64,000 nt of DNA from Gordonia polyisoprenivorans (lineage in GTDB: Bacteria > Actinomycetota > Actinomycetes > Mycobacteriales > Mycobacteriaceae), in the NCBI RefSeq assembly GCF_017654315.1, contig NZ_CP072203.1, positions 3,906,001 through 3,970,000 of the forward strand. The letters are read 5' to 3'. The notes beneath the pieces are model-generated. The model searched no databases, was not told the DNA's origin, and saw only the letters and a program-made list of their open reading frames with translations. Positions 1-19,453 of this stretch are shown here, in pieces (within the stretch, counting starts at the first letter, position 1; each line of letters begins with the position of its first letter). The translations under genes were made by a program, and so were the position numbers.

Positions 1-923
1 CGCGGACCGTCGGCGACGGCCTGCCTGATCATCCGGATGATGTCCGGACCCACGTCCGGTTGCGACGCATTCCCATCGAGGGCATCCCGTGCCGGGCTCT
101 CGCCTGTCGCCTCGCCCTCGACCGGCGATACGCCCCGGCTACCGACCCTATCGCCCGACGCCGACACCGTGCCCGACGGCCGCTGCAACCAGAGGAAATA
201 CTCGACGTTGCCCGACGGTCCCGGGAGCGGGCTGGCCGTCACCGCGCGGGTGACCAGGCCGAGCCGCGCGGCCTCGGTGACCACCTTGACGACGGCCTCC
301 ACCCGCAGGTCGGGGTCGCGCACCACGCCACCGGAACCGACGCGATCCTTACCCACCTCGAACTGCGGCTTGACCATCGGCACGATGTCGGCCCCGGGAC
401 GCGCACATGCGACGAAGGCGGGTAGGACCAACGCGAGTGAGATGAATGACAGGTCGGCGACGACGAGGTCGACGGCACCCCCGATCTGTTCAGCGGTCAG
501 ATGCCGGACATTGGTGCGGTCATGGATGTCGACGCGGTCGTCGTTCTGCAGACGCCAGATCAACTGCCCGTAGCCGACGTCCACGGCAACGACCTCGCGG
601 GCGTCGCGGCGCAGGAGCACGTCGGTGAATCCGCCGGTGGATGCACCGGCATCGAGGCATCGCCTGCCGGCGACCGTCAGTCCCTGCGGCTCGAATGCCT
701 CGAGTGCACCGATCAGTTTGTGTGCCCCCCGCGATGCCCAATCGTCGCGGTCCTCCTCGACCACGACGATCGGGGTGTCCCGACCGACATTGGTGGCCGG
801 CTTGGCGGCGATGGTGCCGTTGACCTTCACCGCGCCACGCTCCACGAGTTCGCGCGCCTGCTCGCGTGAGCGTGCGAGTCCGCGGCGTACCAGCTCGGCG
901 TCGAGGCGCGCTCGCGCGGCCAC
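1..923 (-). CDS. tlyA: TlyA-type rRNA 2'-O-methyltransferase (3' end outside window)
   Basis: Family knowledge: TlyA methylates cytidine 2'-hydroxyls in 16S and 23S rRNA and its loss gives capreomycin resistance. Seen: an N-terminal S4 RNA-binding domain (about residues 1-60), the GAHK motif with Lys69, the SAM-binding motif DAGASTGG at 91-98, then VVADLSFIS and MVKPQFE, in the FtsJ-like order. The GTG start is chosen because an in-frame TGA lies immediately upstream. After the usual C-terminal strand (EYFLWLQ) there is an extra low-complexity stretch of about 40 residues before the final helix, so the protein is longer than the roughly 270-residue TlyA proteins I know. It follows the small gene and the HAD gene, as in the tuberculosis Rv1692-Rv1694 order. 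Confidence 0.93.
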   Translation of the reverse strand, partial: MAARARLDAELVRRGLARSREQARELVERGAVKVNGTIAAKPATNVGRDTPIVVVEEDRDDWASRGAHKLIGALEAFEPQGLTVAGRRCLDAGASTGGFTDVLLRRDAREVVAVDVGYGQLIWRLQNDDRVDIHDRTNVRHLTAEQIGGAVDLVVADLSFISLALVLPAFVACARPGADIVPMVKPQFEVGKDRVGSGGVVRDPDLRVEAVVKVVTEAARLGLVTRAVTASPLPGPSGNVEYFLWLQRPSGTVSASGDRVGSRGVSPVEGEATGESPARDALDGNASQPDVGPDIIRMIRQAVADGP

Positions 924-952
924 TCAGTGACACCTCGTCCGTGCGCGCCCGG

Positions 953-1246
953 TCACCGACGGTCCACGTCCGACAACGCCGAGGTCAGCACCTCGTGCGC
1001 TTGTTCAAGCAGCTGCGTCTGGCGGGCCAGTGCCACCAAATCGATTGCCTCACCGGATTGTTCGCGAATATCGTCCACCTGACCGAGGAGTTCACGCACC
1101 CGCACCGGGACAGACTCGGCCAACTCGGGGTCGACGGCATCGACGGTCTCGGCGTGCACCTGTCCGGGCCGTGCACCGGGCATCATCTGCGGCGTCGGCC
1201 CCGTCGCCGGTGCCGGCCGCGCGGAGGCATCGTCGGGCAAGGTCAT
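953..1246 (-). CDS. Small conserved hypothetical protein between the HAD gene and tlyA
   Basis: A 97-residue acidic protein with no recognised catalytic motif. The N-terminal 30 residues are Ala/Pro-rich. The remainder (VPVRVRELLGQVDDIREQ onward) is predicted helical and may be a short coiled coil. The ATG at 1246 is preferred over an upstream in-frame start because it lies just after the stop of the upstream TPR-HAD gene; the longer version would overlap that gene by about 50 bases. Its place, between the HAD phosphatase gene and tlyA, matches the position of Rv1693 in M. tuberculosis, which also has no assigned function. Function unknown. Confidence 0.6.
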   Translation of the reverse strand: MTLPDDASARPAPATGPTPQMMPGARPGQVHAETVDAVDPELAESVPVRVRELLGQVDDIREQSGEAIDLVALARQTQLLEQAHEVLTSALSDVDRR

Positions 1247-1259
1247 TGCTCTCGTCCCT

Positions 1260-3329
1260 TCACTCGGCGCCGAGACCCAGATCCTCCAACGCACTTCGGG
1301 TCGTCGGGTCATCGGCGGTGATGGTCATTTCCGTCAGGTCGATCTCGTCGGCGTCGGCGAGCGCCCAGACGCGGGCAGCCAATGACGGCAGCAGGCGCAG
1401 CCTCGCGGGCGGCTCGGATACCGGCGACACCGTCAACGTGTTGCCGGCCTGCTCGATCCGCCAGTCGTCATTGTCGGCGATACGCAGCGAGTCGGCAGGG
1501 TCGAGAACACCGGACAGGTCGGCGCAGACGAACGTCGGCCGCTGCTGTGGCGGTGCGGCCAGAAGGTCTGTGGCCGTGCTGACGCCACTGAGTACCAGGA
1601 GACTGTCGAGGCCCACCGAATGCGCGCCTTGGATGTCGGTGTCGAGTCGATCCCCCACCACCAGCGGCGTATCTGCGCCACTGCGGTTGATGGCGTCGGC
1701 CATGAGCGGCGCGGCCGGTTTTCCGGCGACGAGCGGCTCCTGGCCGGTGGCATTGGCGACCGCCGCCACCAGGGACCCGTTGCCGACGAGTAAGCCTCGC
1801 TCGGACGGCAGCGTCGCATCGACGTTGGTGGCCACCCACAGTGCGCCCGCCCGGATCGCCAGAGCGGCCTCCGACAAGCTCTCCCACGACGTCTCCGGAG
1901 AAAAGCCCTGGATGACGGCGAGTGGACAATCGTCCGCGCTACGGGTCACCGCGATCCCGACCTCACGGACTTCCTGGGCGAGACCATCGGTACCGAGCAC
2001 GAGGGCGCGCGATCCGGGCTCGAGGTGCTCGGAGAGCAACCGGGCCGCCGATTGCGCACTGGTGACGACTTGCTCTGGCGTCGCCGTGAAGCCCATCGAC
2101 CGAAGGTGCTCGGCAACCGCGTCCGGGCGCCTACTCGCGTTGTTGGTGACGAAGATCTTGGGCACCTCGATGCGCGCCAGCGTCTCCGGCGCACCGGCTA
2201 TCGGGCTCTTCCCGGCAAAGACAGTGCCGTCCAGGTCGAGAAGCAACGCGTCGTACGCATCGACGACGCACGTGGGCGCAGGCTCCGAGGGCACCGGCTC
2301 GATCTCCACGGCCGGTGCCGCGGCAACCTCGGGAACCTGCTCGCTCTCCGGCTCCGCAACGCTCGCTTGCCGAGCGGACCCTTTCACAGAATCGGCGCTC
2401 GGCTGCGGTTCTGGCTCGAGTTGCGGTTCCGGTTCGGGCTGCGCTTCCGGCTCGGGTTCAGGTTGCGGTTCCGGCTCGGATTGCGGATCGGGCTCCACGA
2501 TGTTCGCCTCGGTGTCTGCCAGGCCGTCGTGGACTGGACCGACCTCCGCCTCGGGACTACCTACCGAGATCTCCATCAACCGGAACTCGGCATCGGTCGC
2601 GTCTTCGGTATCGGCAGCCGAGGCGTTCATGAACCAGGTCGTCGCCTCGTCGAGGCGGCCGGCGGCCTCCAGGGCCGACGCGTACGCATAGAACAGTCGA
2701 GCAGCCGCGGTGCCGGTGCGGCTCGGACTCATGTCTTCCAGTTGGAGGGTCACCAGTGCCTTCTCGGGCTCCCCCAGATCCAGGCGAGCGCCGGCTTCGA
2801 CGATGCGCATCTCTGTGGCTTCTTCATCGCGGAGAGCACGACCCTCCTCACTGCGGGCGATCTCGATCGCGCGCTCCGGGCGTCCCAATCCACGCTCGGC
2901 GTCGGCAATCAGCGGTAGCAGCGCCGAACCACCCGTGATCCGACGAGCGGCCCGCAGCTCCGAGATGGCTTCCTGCCATTGCCCGGCGTTATACGCGGCA
3001 ACGCCGGCGGTCTCTCGGACGACCCCCACGCGCGCTGCGCGACGCCGAGCAGCGCGAGCATGTTCCAGAGCCAAATCGGCATCTTCATACAGCAGTTCCG
3101 CCACCATCACCAGATGTCGCGCTACTCGCTCTGCTGTCCCTTTCTCCAGAGACAGCAGATCACGTCGGGTATCGGGGTCGAGGTCGGAGGCGACGACATC
3201 GTCGGGAAGAGGAGGGTCGGTGGGACCGTCATTGCGTTGCCGACCCTCTCGGGGCGGGCGGCCCGACTGATCGGATCGGTCCGGACGCTGGCGGCCGCGG
3301 TTGCGGTCACGGTCATTCATGGTTGCCAA
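1260..3329 (-). CDS. Fusion of a TPR-like protein with a HAD-superfamily phosphatase
   Basis: 689 residues in two parts. The N-terminal part (about 50-260) is helical and TPR-like (EHARAARRRAA, YNAGQWQEAISELR, LFYAYASALEAAGRLDEA). An acidic linker (about 260-355) contains many Pro-Glu repeats. The C-terminal part is a HAD phosphatase with motif I DLDGT at 365-369, TNNAS at 395-399, a GKP lysine motif and GDRLDTDIQGA. Known: in M. tuberculosis these are two adjacent genes, Rv1691 (TPR-like) and Rv1692 (a glycerol-3-phosphate phosphatase), so this looks like their fusion. An extra 80 or so residues follow the HAD core. The TTG at 3329 has a better-spaced AGAGGGA than the ATG at 3320; either is possible. 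Glycerol-3-phosphate as substrate is inferred from orthology only. Confidence 0.85.
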   Translation of the reverse strand: MATMNDRDRNRGRQRPDRSDQSGRPPREGRQRNDGPTDPPLPDDVVASDLDPDTRRDLLSLEKGTAERVARHLVMVAELLYEDADLALEHARAARRRAARVGVVRETAGVAAYNAGQWQEAISELRAARRITGGSALLPLIADAERGLGRPERAIEIARSEEGRALRDEEATEMRIVEAGARLDLGEPEKALVTLQLEDMSPSRTGTAAARLFYAYASALEAAGRLDEATTWFMNASAADTEDATDAEFRLMEISVGSPEAEVGPVHDGLADTEANIVEPDPQSEPEPQPEPEPEAQPEPEPQLEPEPQPSADSVKGSARQASVAEPESEQVPEVAAAPAVEIEPVPSEPAPTCVVDAYDALLLDLDGTVFAGKSPIAGAPETLARIEVPKIFVTNNASRRPDAVAEHLRSMGFTATPEQVVTSAQSAARLLSEHLEPGSRALVLGTDGLAQEVREVGIAVTRSADDCPLAVIQGFSPETSWESLSEAALAIRAGALWVATNVDATLPSERGLLVGNGSLVAAVANATGQEPLVAGKPAAPLMADAINRSGADTPLVVGDRLDTDIQGAHSVGLDSLLVLSGVSTATDLLAAPPQQRPTFVCADLSGVLDPADSLRIADNDDWRIEQAGNTLTVSPVSEPPARLRLLPSLAARVWALADADEIDLTEMTITADDPTTRSALEDLGLGAE

Positions 3330-3406
3330 TCTATTCCCTCTTCACGGCCTGGGCCGAGCCGACCCCGGTCTCACCAAGGACCGATCTGAGGTGGGTTGAA
3401 TGGGTG

Positions 3407-3437
3407 ATGCCCCGCAACACGGTGTGTTGCGGGGCAT
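3407..3437 (-). terminator. Hairpin terminator after the rRNA operon
   Basis: Perfect 14-bp inverted repeat (ATGCCCCGCAACAC and its complement) with a 3-base loop, starting 15 bases beyond the 3' end of 5S rRNA in the direction of transcription. There is no strong U-run after the stem, which is common for actinobacterial terminators. It lies about 80 bases before the start of the TPR-HAD gene and so separates that gene from rRNA transcription. Confidence 0.75.
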
Positions 3438-3451
3438 ACCTCAAAATTTGT

Positions 3452-3569
3452 GTTCGGCGGTGTCCTACTCTCCCACACTGATTAGGGTGCAGTACCATTG
3501 GCGCTGGTGGGCTTAGCTTCCGGGTTCGGAATGGGACCGGGCGTTTCCCCACCGCTATAGCCGCCGAAA
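3452..3569 (-). rRNA. rrf: 5S ribosomal RNA
   Basis: About 118 bases. Read on the minus strand it begins GTTTCGGCGGCTATAGCGG and ends GAGTAGGACACCGCCGAAC; these ends pair with each other, and the conserved core CCCATTCCGAACCCGGAAG is present. It is the last gene of the 16S-23S-5S operon, about 120 bases after 23S. Ends are set from the terminal helix and could be off by a base or two. Confidence 0.95.
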
Positions 3570-3689
3570 CTCTGTGAAACTCGCACCAGACGAGTCTATT
3601 TTTATCTCTTCTGGTGTTGTTTCAGAAGTACATAGTGGATGCGACACATCTTCTACTCTATGCGAGTACGAAAGAATATAAGGATGTTG
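3570..3689 (-). other. 23S-5S spacer carrying one arm of the 23S processing stem
   Basis: Transcribed spacer with no gene. Bases 3614-3650 are complementary in the transcript to 6991-7027 in the 16S-23S spacer (core GTTGTTT-AGAAGT-CATAGTGGATGCGA, with only a few mismatches). The two arms flank the whole 23S gene and would form the long base-paired stalk that RNase III-type processing cuts to release pre-23S rRNA. Confidence 0.7.
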
Positions 3690-8818
<5,129 letters not shown>

Positions 8819-9249
8819 AAAAAACATCGAAACCAAACAGTTTCAACACAAACCAGGAAAGCAAAACCTGACAAAAACAATCCAAAAAACTGGCAAAAAA
8901 ATCCACACCACACCCCACAACAGAGGCGCGATGCACAAACTCTAATGCCACAAAACAAATGGCATCAAACAATCCACCAACACACTATCGAGTTCTCAAA
9001 GAACACACACCCACCAACACCACCCCACACAAGGGCGAACTCCAGCGAGTTGTCGTTCAGGATTCGCCACCCAATCACGGGCAACTCGTCCAGTGTGCCA
9101 GATCGCGGCGGTTAGGCCAAATGGTGTCTGGCCTTGCTGCGTTCCGACGTACCGCGGATCGGCTGCCTCCACTCCGAGGAGGTGAGGACATCCTGCAACC
9201 CCCGATTCCTGTCGGCCCCGGGGGATTTGCTCTCTGCGGTGCAACAAGA
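8819..9249 (-). other. rRNA operon leader with boxA-like element
   Basis: About 430 bases between the rRNA promoter and mature 16S. Around 8982-9010 the transcript reads TTCTTTGAGAACTCGATAGT, which resembles the antitermination boxA region of mycobacterial rrn leaders. Close to 16S the leader is A/T-rich. Smaller hairpins are visible (arms GGCCA/TGGCC at 9115-9133, ATGCCA/TGGCAT at 8944-8964). No protein gene is supported here. Confidence 0.6.
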
Positions 9250-9278
9250 AAGTTACATGCGTTGGAACATCGCGTCAA
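9250..9278 (-). promoter_or_regulatory. rRNA operon promoter
   Basis: Minus strand: -35 TTGACG (9273-9278), 17-base spacer, -10 TAACTT (9250-9255). It begins 10 bases past the tyrS stop codon, so the operon does not rely on tyrS read-through alone. No other hexamer pair of this quality was found in the leader, though a second promoter cannot be excluded. Confidence 0.65.
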
Positions 9279-9287
9279 ATCCCCAGG

Positions 9288-10589
9288 TCAAGGGGCGATG
9301 CGCGCGCCTGCGAACGACTTCTTGCCACGCCGGACGACCAGCCACCGGCCGTGCAAGAGATCCGAGTCGGCCGGTCGCCACTCCTCGTCGGTGATCTTCG
9401 CATTGTTCACATACGCCCCGCCCTCGGTGACCGCGCGTCGTGCAGCTTTGTTGCTGTCGCACAGCTTGGTGTCCACCAACAGCTCGACGATGGTCGGCCG
9501 CGTCCCGGAGTAGTCGGCCACCGTCGTCTCACCGAGGGCTGCAGCCAGCGTCTGTTCGTCGAGATCGTCGAGATCGCCGCGACCGAACAGGGCCTGACTC
9601 GCCAACTGAACGGCAGCGGTGTGTTCGGAGCCGTGGATCAGCGTCGTCATCTCCGCTGCCAGTCGCTTCTGCGCGAGTCTGAGGTGCGGGGTCTCCTCGG
9701 TGGCGCGCTCGAGTTCGGCGATTTCCTCACGATCGAGGAAGGTGAACCATCTCAGGTAGCGCACGACGTCGGCGTCGGCGGTGTTGACGAAGTACTGGTA
9801 CCACGCATACGGGCTGGTCAGCTCCGGATCGAGCCAGAGGCTACCGCCGCCGGTGGACTTGCCGAACTTCTTCCCGTCGGAGGAGGTCACCAGCGGCACG
9901 GTCAGCGCGTGGACCGCATCGCCGTCGACTCGTCGAACCAGATCGACACCGCCGATGATGTTGCCCCACTGATCTGACCCGCCGATCTGCAGCGAGCAGC
10001 CATGTCGTCGATGCAGCTGGAGGTAGTCGTTGGACTGCAGCAGGATGTAGCTGAACTCGGCGTAACTGATCCCGTCGGTCTCGAGACGTCGTTTGACGGT
10101 CTCGCGCGCCAGCATCACGTTCACCGAGAAGTGCTTGCCCAGATCCCGGAGGAAGTCGACGACCGACATCGGCCCGGTCCAGTCGAGGTTGTTCACGAGA
10201 ACAGCGCTGTTCGGTGCGTCGTCGATGGTGACGAACCGCCTCAGTTGCCCGCCGATCCGATCCGCCCATCCCTCGACAACATCGGCGGCATTCATGGAAC
10301 GCTCCCCCACCTCGCGTGGGTCACCGATGAGTCCGGTGGCGCCACCCGCGAGTACGAGGGGTCGGTGGCCGGCGAGTTGGAAGCGTCGCAACGTCAGCAG
10401 CGGCACGAGGTGGCCGGCGTGCAGACTTGCCGCGGTCGGATCGAACCCGGCGTAGAGGGTGATGGGACCGGCGTCCAAAGCGGTACGAAGATCATCGAGA
10501 TCGGTCGATTGCGCGATCAGACCACGCCATTCGAGCTCTTCGAGGATATCGCTGGTGGTCACTGCGTTCTCCGAGGTCTGCGCACTCAC
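9288..10589 (-). CDS. tyrS: Tyrosyl-tRNA synthetase
   Basis: 433 residues, the standard length. Charges tRNA-Tyr with tyrosine in the cytoplasm. Seen: class I signature 1 as HAGHL (57-61), signature 2 as KFGKS in the second third, the tyrosine-pocket sequence TLYAGFDPT upstream of HAGHL, and a C-terminal S4-type RNA-binding domain. Start at ATG 10589. In M. tuberculosis the Rv1691-Rv1692 genes follow tyrS closely, whereas here an entire rRNA operon sits in that gap. Confidence 0.97.
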   Translation of the reverse strand: MSAQTSENAVTTSDILEELEWRGLIAQSTDLDDLRTALDAGPITLYAGFDPTAASLHAGHLVPLLTLRRFQLAGHRPLVLAGGATGLIGDPREVGERSMNAADVVEGWADRIGGQLRRFVTIDDAPNSAVLVNNLDWTGPMSVVDFLRDLGKHFSVNVMLARETVKRRLETDGISYAEFSYILLQSNDYLQLHRRHGCSLQIGGSDQWGNIIGGVDLVRRVDGDAVHALTVPLVTSSDGKKFGKSTGGGSLWLDPELTSPYAWYQYFVNTADADVVRYLRWFTFLDREEIAELERATEETPHLRLAQKRLAAEMTTLIHGSEHTAAVQLASQALFGRGDLDDLDEQTLAAALGETTVADYSGTRPTIVELLVDTKLCDSNKAARRAVTEGGAYVNNAKITDEEWRPADSDLLHGRWLVVRRGKKSFAGARIAP

Positions 10590-10653
10590 CCGACGATCTT
10601 CCCACCCCGCCCCCGGATTCCGTCCGAGGGCCCGGCGGCAGGACGGCCGCGCG

Positions 10654-10869
10654 TCAGGAACCGCTGGTCAACGAAGCGTGCTCGGCATCGTCGACGGCTC
10701 TCGCCTCGTCGGCGAGCATCACGGGGATTCCGTCGGCGTCGATGCGGTAGGCCACCTGAAGGCGCGGGTTGTACAGCTCGTCGCCTGCGTCGAGCAGCGG
10801 GCCATGGTCCTGCGGACACACGAGTCGTTCCCGAACGATCGGATCGATGGCCTCGGCACGCGACGACAT
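10654..10869 (-). CDS. Trm112-like small zinc-ribbon-type protein
   Basis: 71 residues beginning [10 protein letters not shown]. It has the family signature [11 protein letters not shown] near the N-terminus and [20 protein letters not shown] after it, the pattern of Trm112/UPF0434 proteins. Eukaryotic and archaeal Trm112 activates methyltransferases; the bacterial role is much less clear. The ATG at 10869 is chosen because the upstream extension is a shadow-frame Arg-rich stretch. It sits between the lipase/AMP-ligase gene and tyrS, the same place as Rv1684. Only one Cys of a metal site is visible, so zinc binding is doubtful. Confidence 0.8.
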   Translation of the reverse strand: MSSRAEAIDPIVRERLVCPQDHGPLLDAGDELYNPRLQVAYRIDADGIPVMLADEARAVDDAEHASLTSGS

Positions 10870-10921
10870 TTCCGCTTGTTCCCTTCGTTCGACGATCACG
10901 CGACACTTCTGCGTGTCGACT

Positions 10922-13900
10922 TCACCGTATCGTGCCGGTGGCGTCGCCCGCCCCCTCCGTGGCCGCGACGGTGTTCCACGCGGTCTTGGCCGCCGACGAC
11001 CTGGTGTACCTGCGGTAACGCCCCTCTGCGTCGCGGTACCAGACCTTGGCGCCCGGCTGCGGCAACCCCTCACGGATGAAACCTGTCGCCATCGGCCGAT
11101 ATGAGTCCGATACCGGGATCTCGTCGACCACCCGGATCAGATGGGGCCGCTGCGGTGCCGGCAATTCGCCGAGCGCCACACGCAACTTGGTCACGGTCAG
11201 CGACTCCTCCCTCATCGACGGTCTCAGTGTCAGGGCCGCGATCACCAGCTGCGCACCGGGATCACCCACGCTGTAGGCGACAACCTGGTCGACGCCGTCC
11301 ACCCGGGACAGCGCGTTCTCTATCGGTGGGAGGTACAGGATCCCATCGGTCGAGCGCACCGCCGAGTCCGCCGAACCCATGAACCACAGGTCACCGTCGG
11401 AGTCGCGTCGGAACAGGTGGCCGGAGACCTCCCAACGGTCGTTGCGGCTGAACACATCTCTCAACACCGTCGAGGAGATGTCGAATCGATAGCGGGTGCG
11501 GGCCAGGAGGAGCCCGATCTCCCCCGCATCGGCACGCCGCACGAATCCGTTGGGCGCCACCTCCAGCCGTGCATTCTCGATGTCGAACGCGGCCACCTGG
11601 ACCGGATTCGTCTCCGGCAGTTCACGTCCCATCGACCCCGCCTGATCGCCGGCCACATTGGCCAGAATCGCCGAACCGTCGGCGGTCGCGAAGAACTCGA
11701 GTACCCGTGCCCGCGGAAATGCCACCTGCACGTCCTCCCACAACCCGACGGGCATGCCCGACCCGATGAACAACCGGATGGGGTTGTGCTCGGCGATGTG
11801 GAAGTTCTCCGCCCGGACGATCTCGCGCATCATCGTCCACGTGTACGAGACGACCGTGATGCCGTAGCGGCGAACCTCCATGGCGAAGGTCTCGGCATCC
11901 ACACCGTTGGACAGCGCAATCCGAGATCGTCCGACGACGGTCGCGCCGAGCGTTGTGAGCAGCCCCGACGCTTGATGCAGGGGCGGCAAGCAGTACACGG
12001 TGTCGCGGTCGGTCAGGCCCGCCGCCGACGCTGCACCGAACGCCGACATCGCAAACCGGTGGTTGGTGATGGGCCAGGTGGCGAGTTTGCCCTGCGACCG
12101 GGTGAAGAGAATGAACGCCAGATCGCCGGCCAACCCGGGGTCGGCGCGATACCACACCGGCATCTCGACCTCGTCGGGATCGATCTGCTCCATGTCGACG
12201 ATCCGGTGGCCGTCGGCACGGTCGATCTCTCGGGTATCCCCGCTGCCCCCGCCCAGGATCAGTACCCGATCACTGTGCGCCGCAGCAGTGTCCAGGTTCT
12301 TCGGGTCGGTGATGACCACACCGCAGTCGGACAGACGCAACATCTCGTCGATGTCGCCCTCGGGCGAGAGCATCACCGCCACCGCACCCAAGCGCGACAG
12401 CGCCGCCACCACCACCAGGGCACTGGGGCGGGTGTCCATCAGCACACCGATGTGCTGGCCCGGGCGAATCCCGCAGGACACCAGGCCGGCGACGACGTTG
12501 TCGATACGGAGGTTGACCTGCGCGTGGGTGAGCACACGGTTCTCGAACAGGAACAGCTCTTTCTGGGCGCCGCGTTTGGCGTTCTCCGACATCAGCTTTC
12601 CCAGCGAGATCTGGGTTCCGGCCTGGATCTGGCCCAAGCGTAAGAGCCGCGGCACGGTACGCACGGACTCCTGGGCGACGGCGATCGACGACCGCTGCAG
12701 TGACGACGCGATGCCCATCAGATCGCGGGAGACCCCCGCGCCGGCGTCGGCGACGGCGCCGAGGCCGTGGGTGATCCGCGATGCCACGCTCACCCCCGAT
12801 CCGCTACCGGGCTCGGGAACTGTCATCTCCTCCAGCGACGCCGGCCTCGGGCGCAGGCCGGACTGCCACCCGATCCACTCAGCGGTGATCGGCCACGTCT
12901 GGGCGCCCGAGGTGCTGCCGACGACGAGCCCGAAATGCCCTACGGGTACCCGTGATTCGTAGACCTTGGCGTCCGGGGCCGCTCGCACGATTCCGCGCAC
13001 CGCGGCCGGCTGGCCGATGTCGTCGGCCTCGCCGACGAACGCGAGAATGGGACAGGTGATCTCGGCGAGAGTGACCAGTTCGCCGTTGATGACGAATCCA
13101 CCGGACACCATGCGATTGTGAACGACGAACTGCCGCAGCAACTCCGCGATCGCCGGACCGGACCACGCGACCCAGCCGTCGGATTCGAGGAAACGCCGTT
13201 GATCTTCGCGCGGCAGGAGGGCGTCGCGGTCGTGGAGCTGGCGCAGGAAGTCCAGCCGGCTGCGTGCGGTCTTGACCGGGTCGAGCATCTGGAACCCCAA
13301 GCGCGCCAACCATCCCGGAACCCACAGATGACTGACCACGCGATCGGCGAGGATCTCGGCACCGGGGACCACCAGCCCGGCCGGGAGTCCGAGCGGCAAC
13401 GCCGCGAGCACGTCCACGGGACTGCCGAAGGTGATCAGGCTCGCGAGTCCCTTGCTTCGTCGGTACGCAGCCGTCTGGTAGGCGAACATCCCACCCTGCG
13501 AATACCCGGCGAGGTGGACGTCCTTGCCCGTCGCATCGATGATCAGGTCGATCGCTCGGCTCACCGCGACCACGTGGTCGGCGAGGTCGCGTTCCATCCC
13601 GCCCTCGACGGTGTCGGGTGACCCGAAGTCGATCACCCATGGCACGATCCCGTGCCGGTGCAGGATCGACACCGCCCCGTTGTGCTCGGTGACGTCGTAG
13701 ACGTTCGCCGACACCATCATCGGCGGGATGAGGACCACGTTCGGACCGTCGGCGTCGTCGCCGGGGAAGTACCGCCGCAGCTTGAACATCTTCTCGGTCT
13801 CCACGACCGCGAAGGGCGCGGGCTGGGTACCCGTCTCCAGACCTCCGAGGCGCAATACCTCGAGTCCGTTCTGTGCGGTTGCGACCACTCGGCCGACCAC

Positions 13901-13951
13901 CGCGCCCACATCCGGAATTCCGCCCAATCGACACCCCTCCTCAGTGGGCAC
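10922..13951 (-). CDS. Bifunctional alpha/beta-hydrolase (lipase-like) and acyl-CoA synthetase-like protein
   Basis: 1009 residues, similar in layout to M. tuberculosis Rv1683, described as a lipase fused to a long-chain acyl-CoA synthase. The N-terminal half (about 40-365) is an alpha/beta-hydrolase related to PHA synthases, with nucleophile elbow GYSQGG (Ser151) and a late histidine in VGHFG. The C-terminal half (about 460-1000) is an adenylate-forming fold. Odd: the ATP P-loop, normally TSGTTG-PK, reads FTRSQGKLAT. The YGxTE-like motif reads FATADGS, and the usual C-terminal catalytic lysine motif reads IPVSDSYRPM without the lysine. Ligase activity is therefore uncertain. Start: GTG 13951, but an in-frame TTG 21 bases downstream has a better-spaced GGAGGGG. 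Confidence 0.88.
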   Translation of the reverse strand: MPTEEGCRLGGIPDVGAVVGRVVATAQNGLEVLRLGGLETGTQPAPFAVVETEKMFKLRRYFPGDDADGPNVVLIPPMMVSANVYDVTEHNGAVSILHRHGIVPWVIDFGSPDTVEGGMERDLADHVVAVSRAIDLIIDATGKDVHLAGYSQGGMFAYQTAAYRRSKGLASLITFGSPVDVLAALPLGLPAGLVVPGAEILADRVVSHLWVPGWLARLGFQMLDPVKTARSRLDFLRQLHDRDALLPREDQRRFLESDGWVAWSGPAIAELLRQFVVHNRMVSGGFVINGELVTLAEITCPILAFVGEADDIGQPAAVRGIVRAAPDAKVYESRVPVGHFGLVVGSTSGAQTWPITAEWIGWQSGLRPRPASLEEMTVPEPGSGSGVSVASRITHGLGAVADAGAGVSRDLMGIASSLQRSSIAVAQESVRTVPRLLRLGQIQAGTQISLGKLMSENAKRGAQKELFLFENRVLTHAQVNLRIDNVVAGLVSCGIRPGQHIGVLMDTRPSALVVVAALSRLGAVAVMLSPEGDIDEMLRLSDCGVVITDPKNLDTAAAHSDRVLILGGGSGDTREIDRADGHRIVDMEQIDPDEVEMPVWYRADPGLAGDLAFILFTRSQGKLATWPITNHRFAMSAFGAASAAGLTDRDTVYCLPPLHQASGLLTTLGATVVGRSRIALSNGVDAETFAMEVRRYGITVVSYTWTMMREIVRAENFHIAEHNPIRLFIGSGMPVGLWEDVQVAFPRARVLEFFATADGSAILANVAGDQAGSMGRELPETNPVQVAAFDIENARLEVAPNGFVRRADAGEIGLLLARTRYRFDISSTVLRDVFSRNDRWEVSGHLFRRDSDGDLWFMGSADSAVRSTDGILYLPPIENALSRVDGVDQVVAYSVGDPGAQLVIAALTLRPSMREESLTVTKLRVALGELPAPQRPHLIRVVDEIPVSDSYRPMATGFIREGLPQPGAKVWYRDAEGRYRRYTRSSAAKTAWNTVAATEGAGDATGTIR

Positions 13952-14031
13952 TCACTCTACCCACCCGATTCGGCGGACGGACCGCTATCGGCCAGTCCGT
14001 CCGCCGGCGCGTCGACAACGGGCGCGCCGAG

Positions 14032-16669
<2,638 letters not shown>

Positions 16670-16803
16670 GTCTTCAGTGAACTCCTGTTTCGAATGTGCC
16701 CATCCATTCTCGGATGCGCGGTTGGCTGAGGGTGATCGGGGTCCGCGGAAGCGGACTCACGGTGATCAGGGCTGGTTGTCGGGTCCCCTGCGACGTGCGG
16801 CTG

Positions 16804-19449
<2,646 letters not shown>

Positions 19450-19453
<4 letters not shown>

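Noticed and set aside
9100..9240. Possible signal recognition particle RNA (sequence CGGAACGCAGCAAGG in the rRNA leader resembles part of the SRP apical loop)
   Set aside because: The conserved GGUCCGGAAGGA-GCAGCC core is not matched, and the region is explained as rRNA leader.
16670..16803. A second ArgR operator between argR and argG
   Set aside because: Only loose matches (GCATCC...GGATG) without the expected symmetry.
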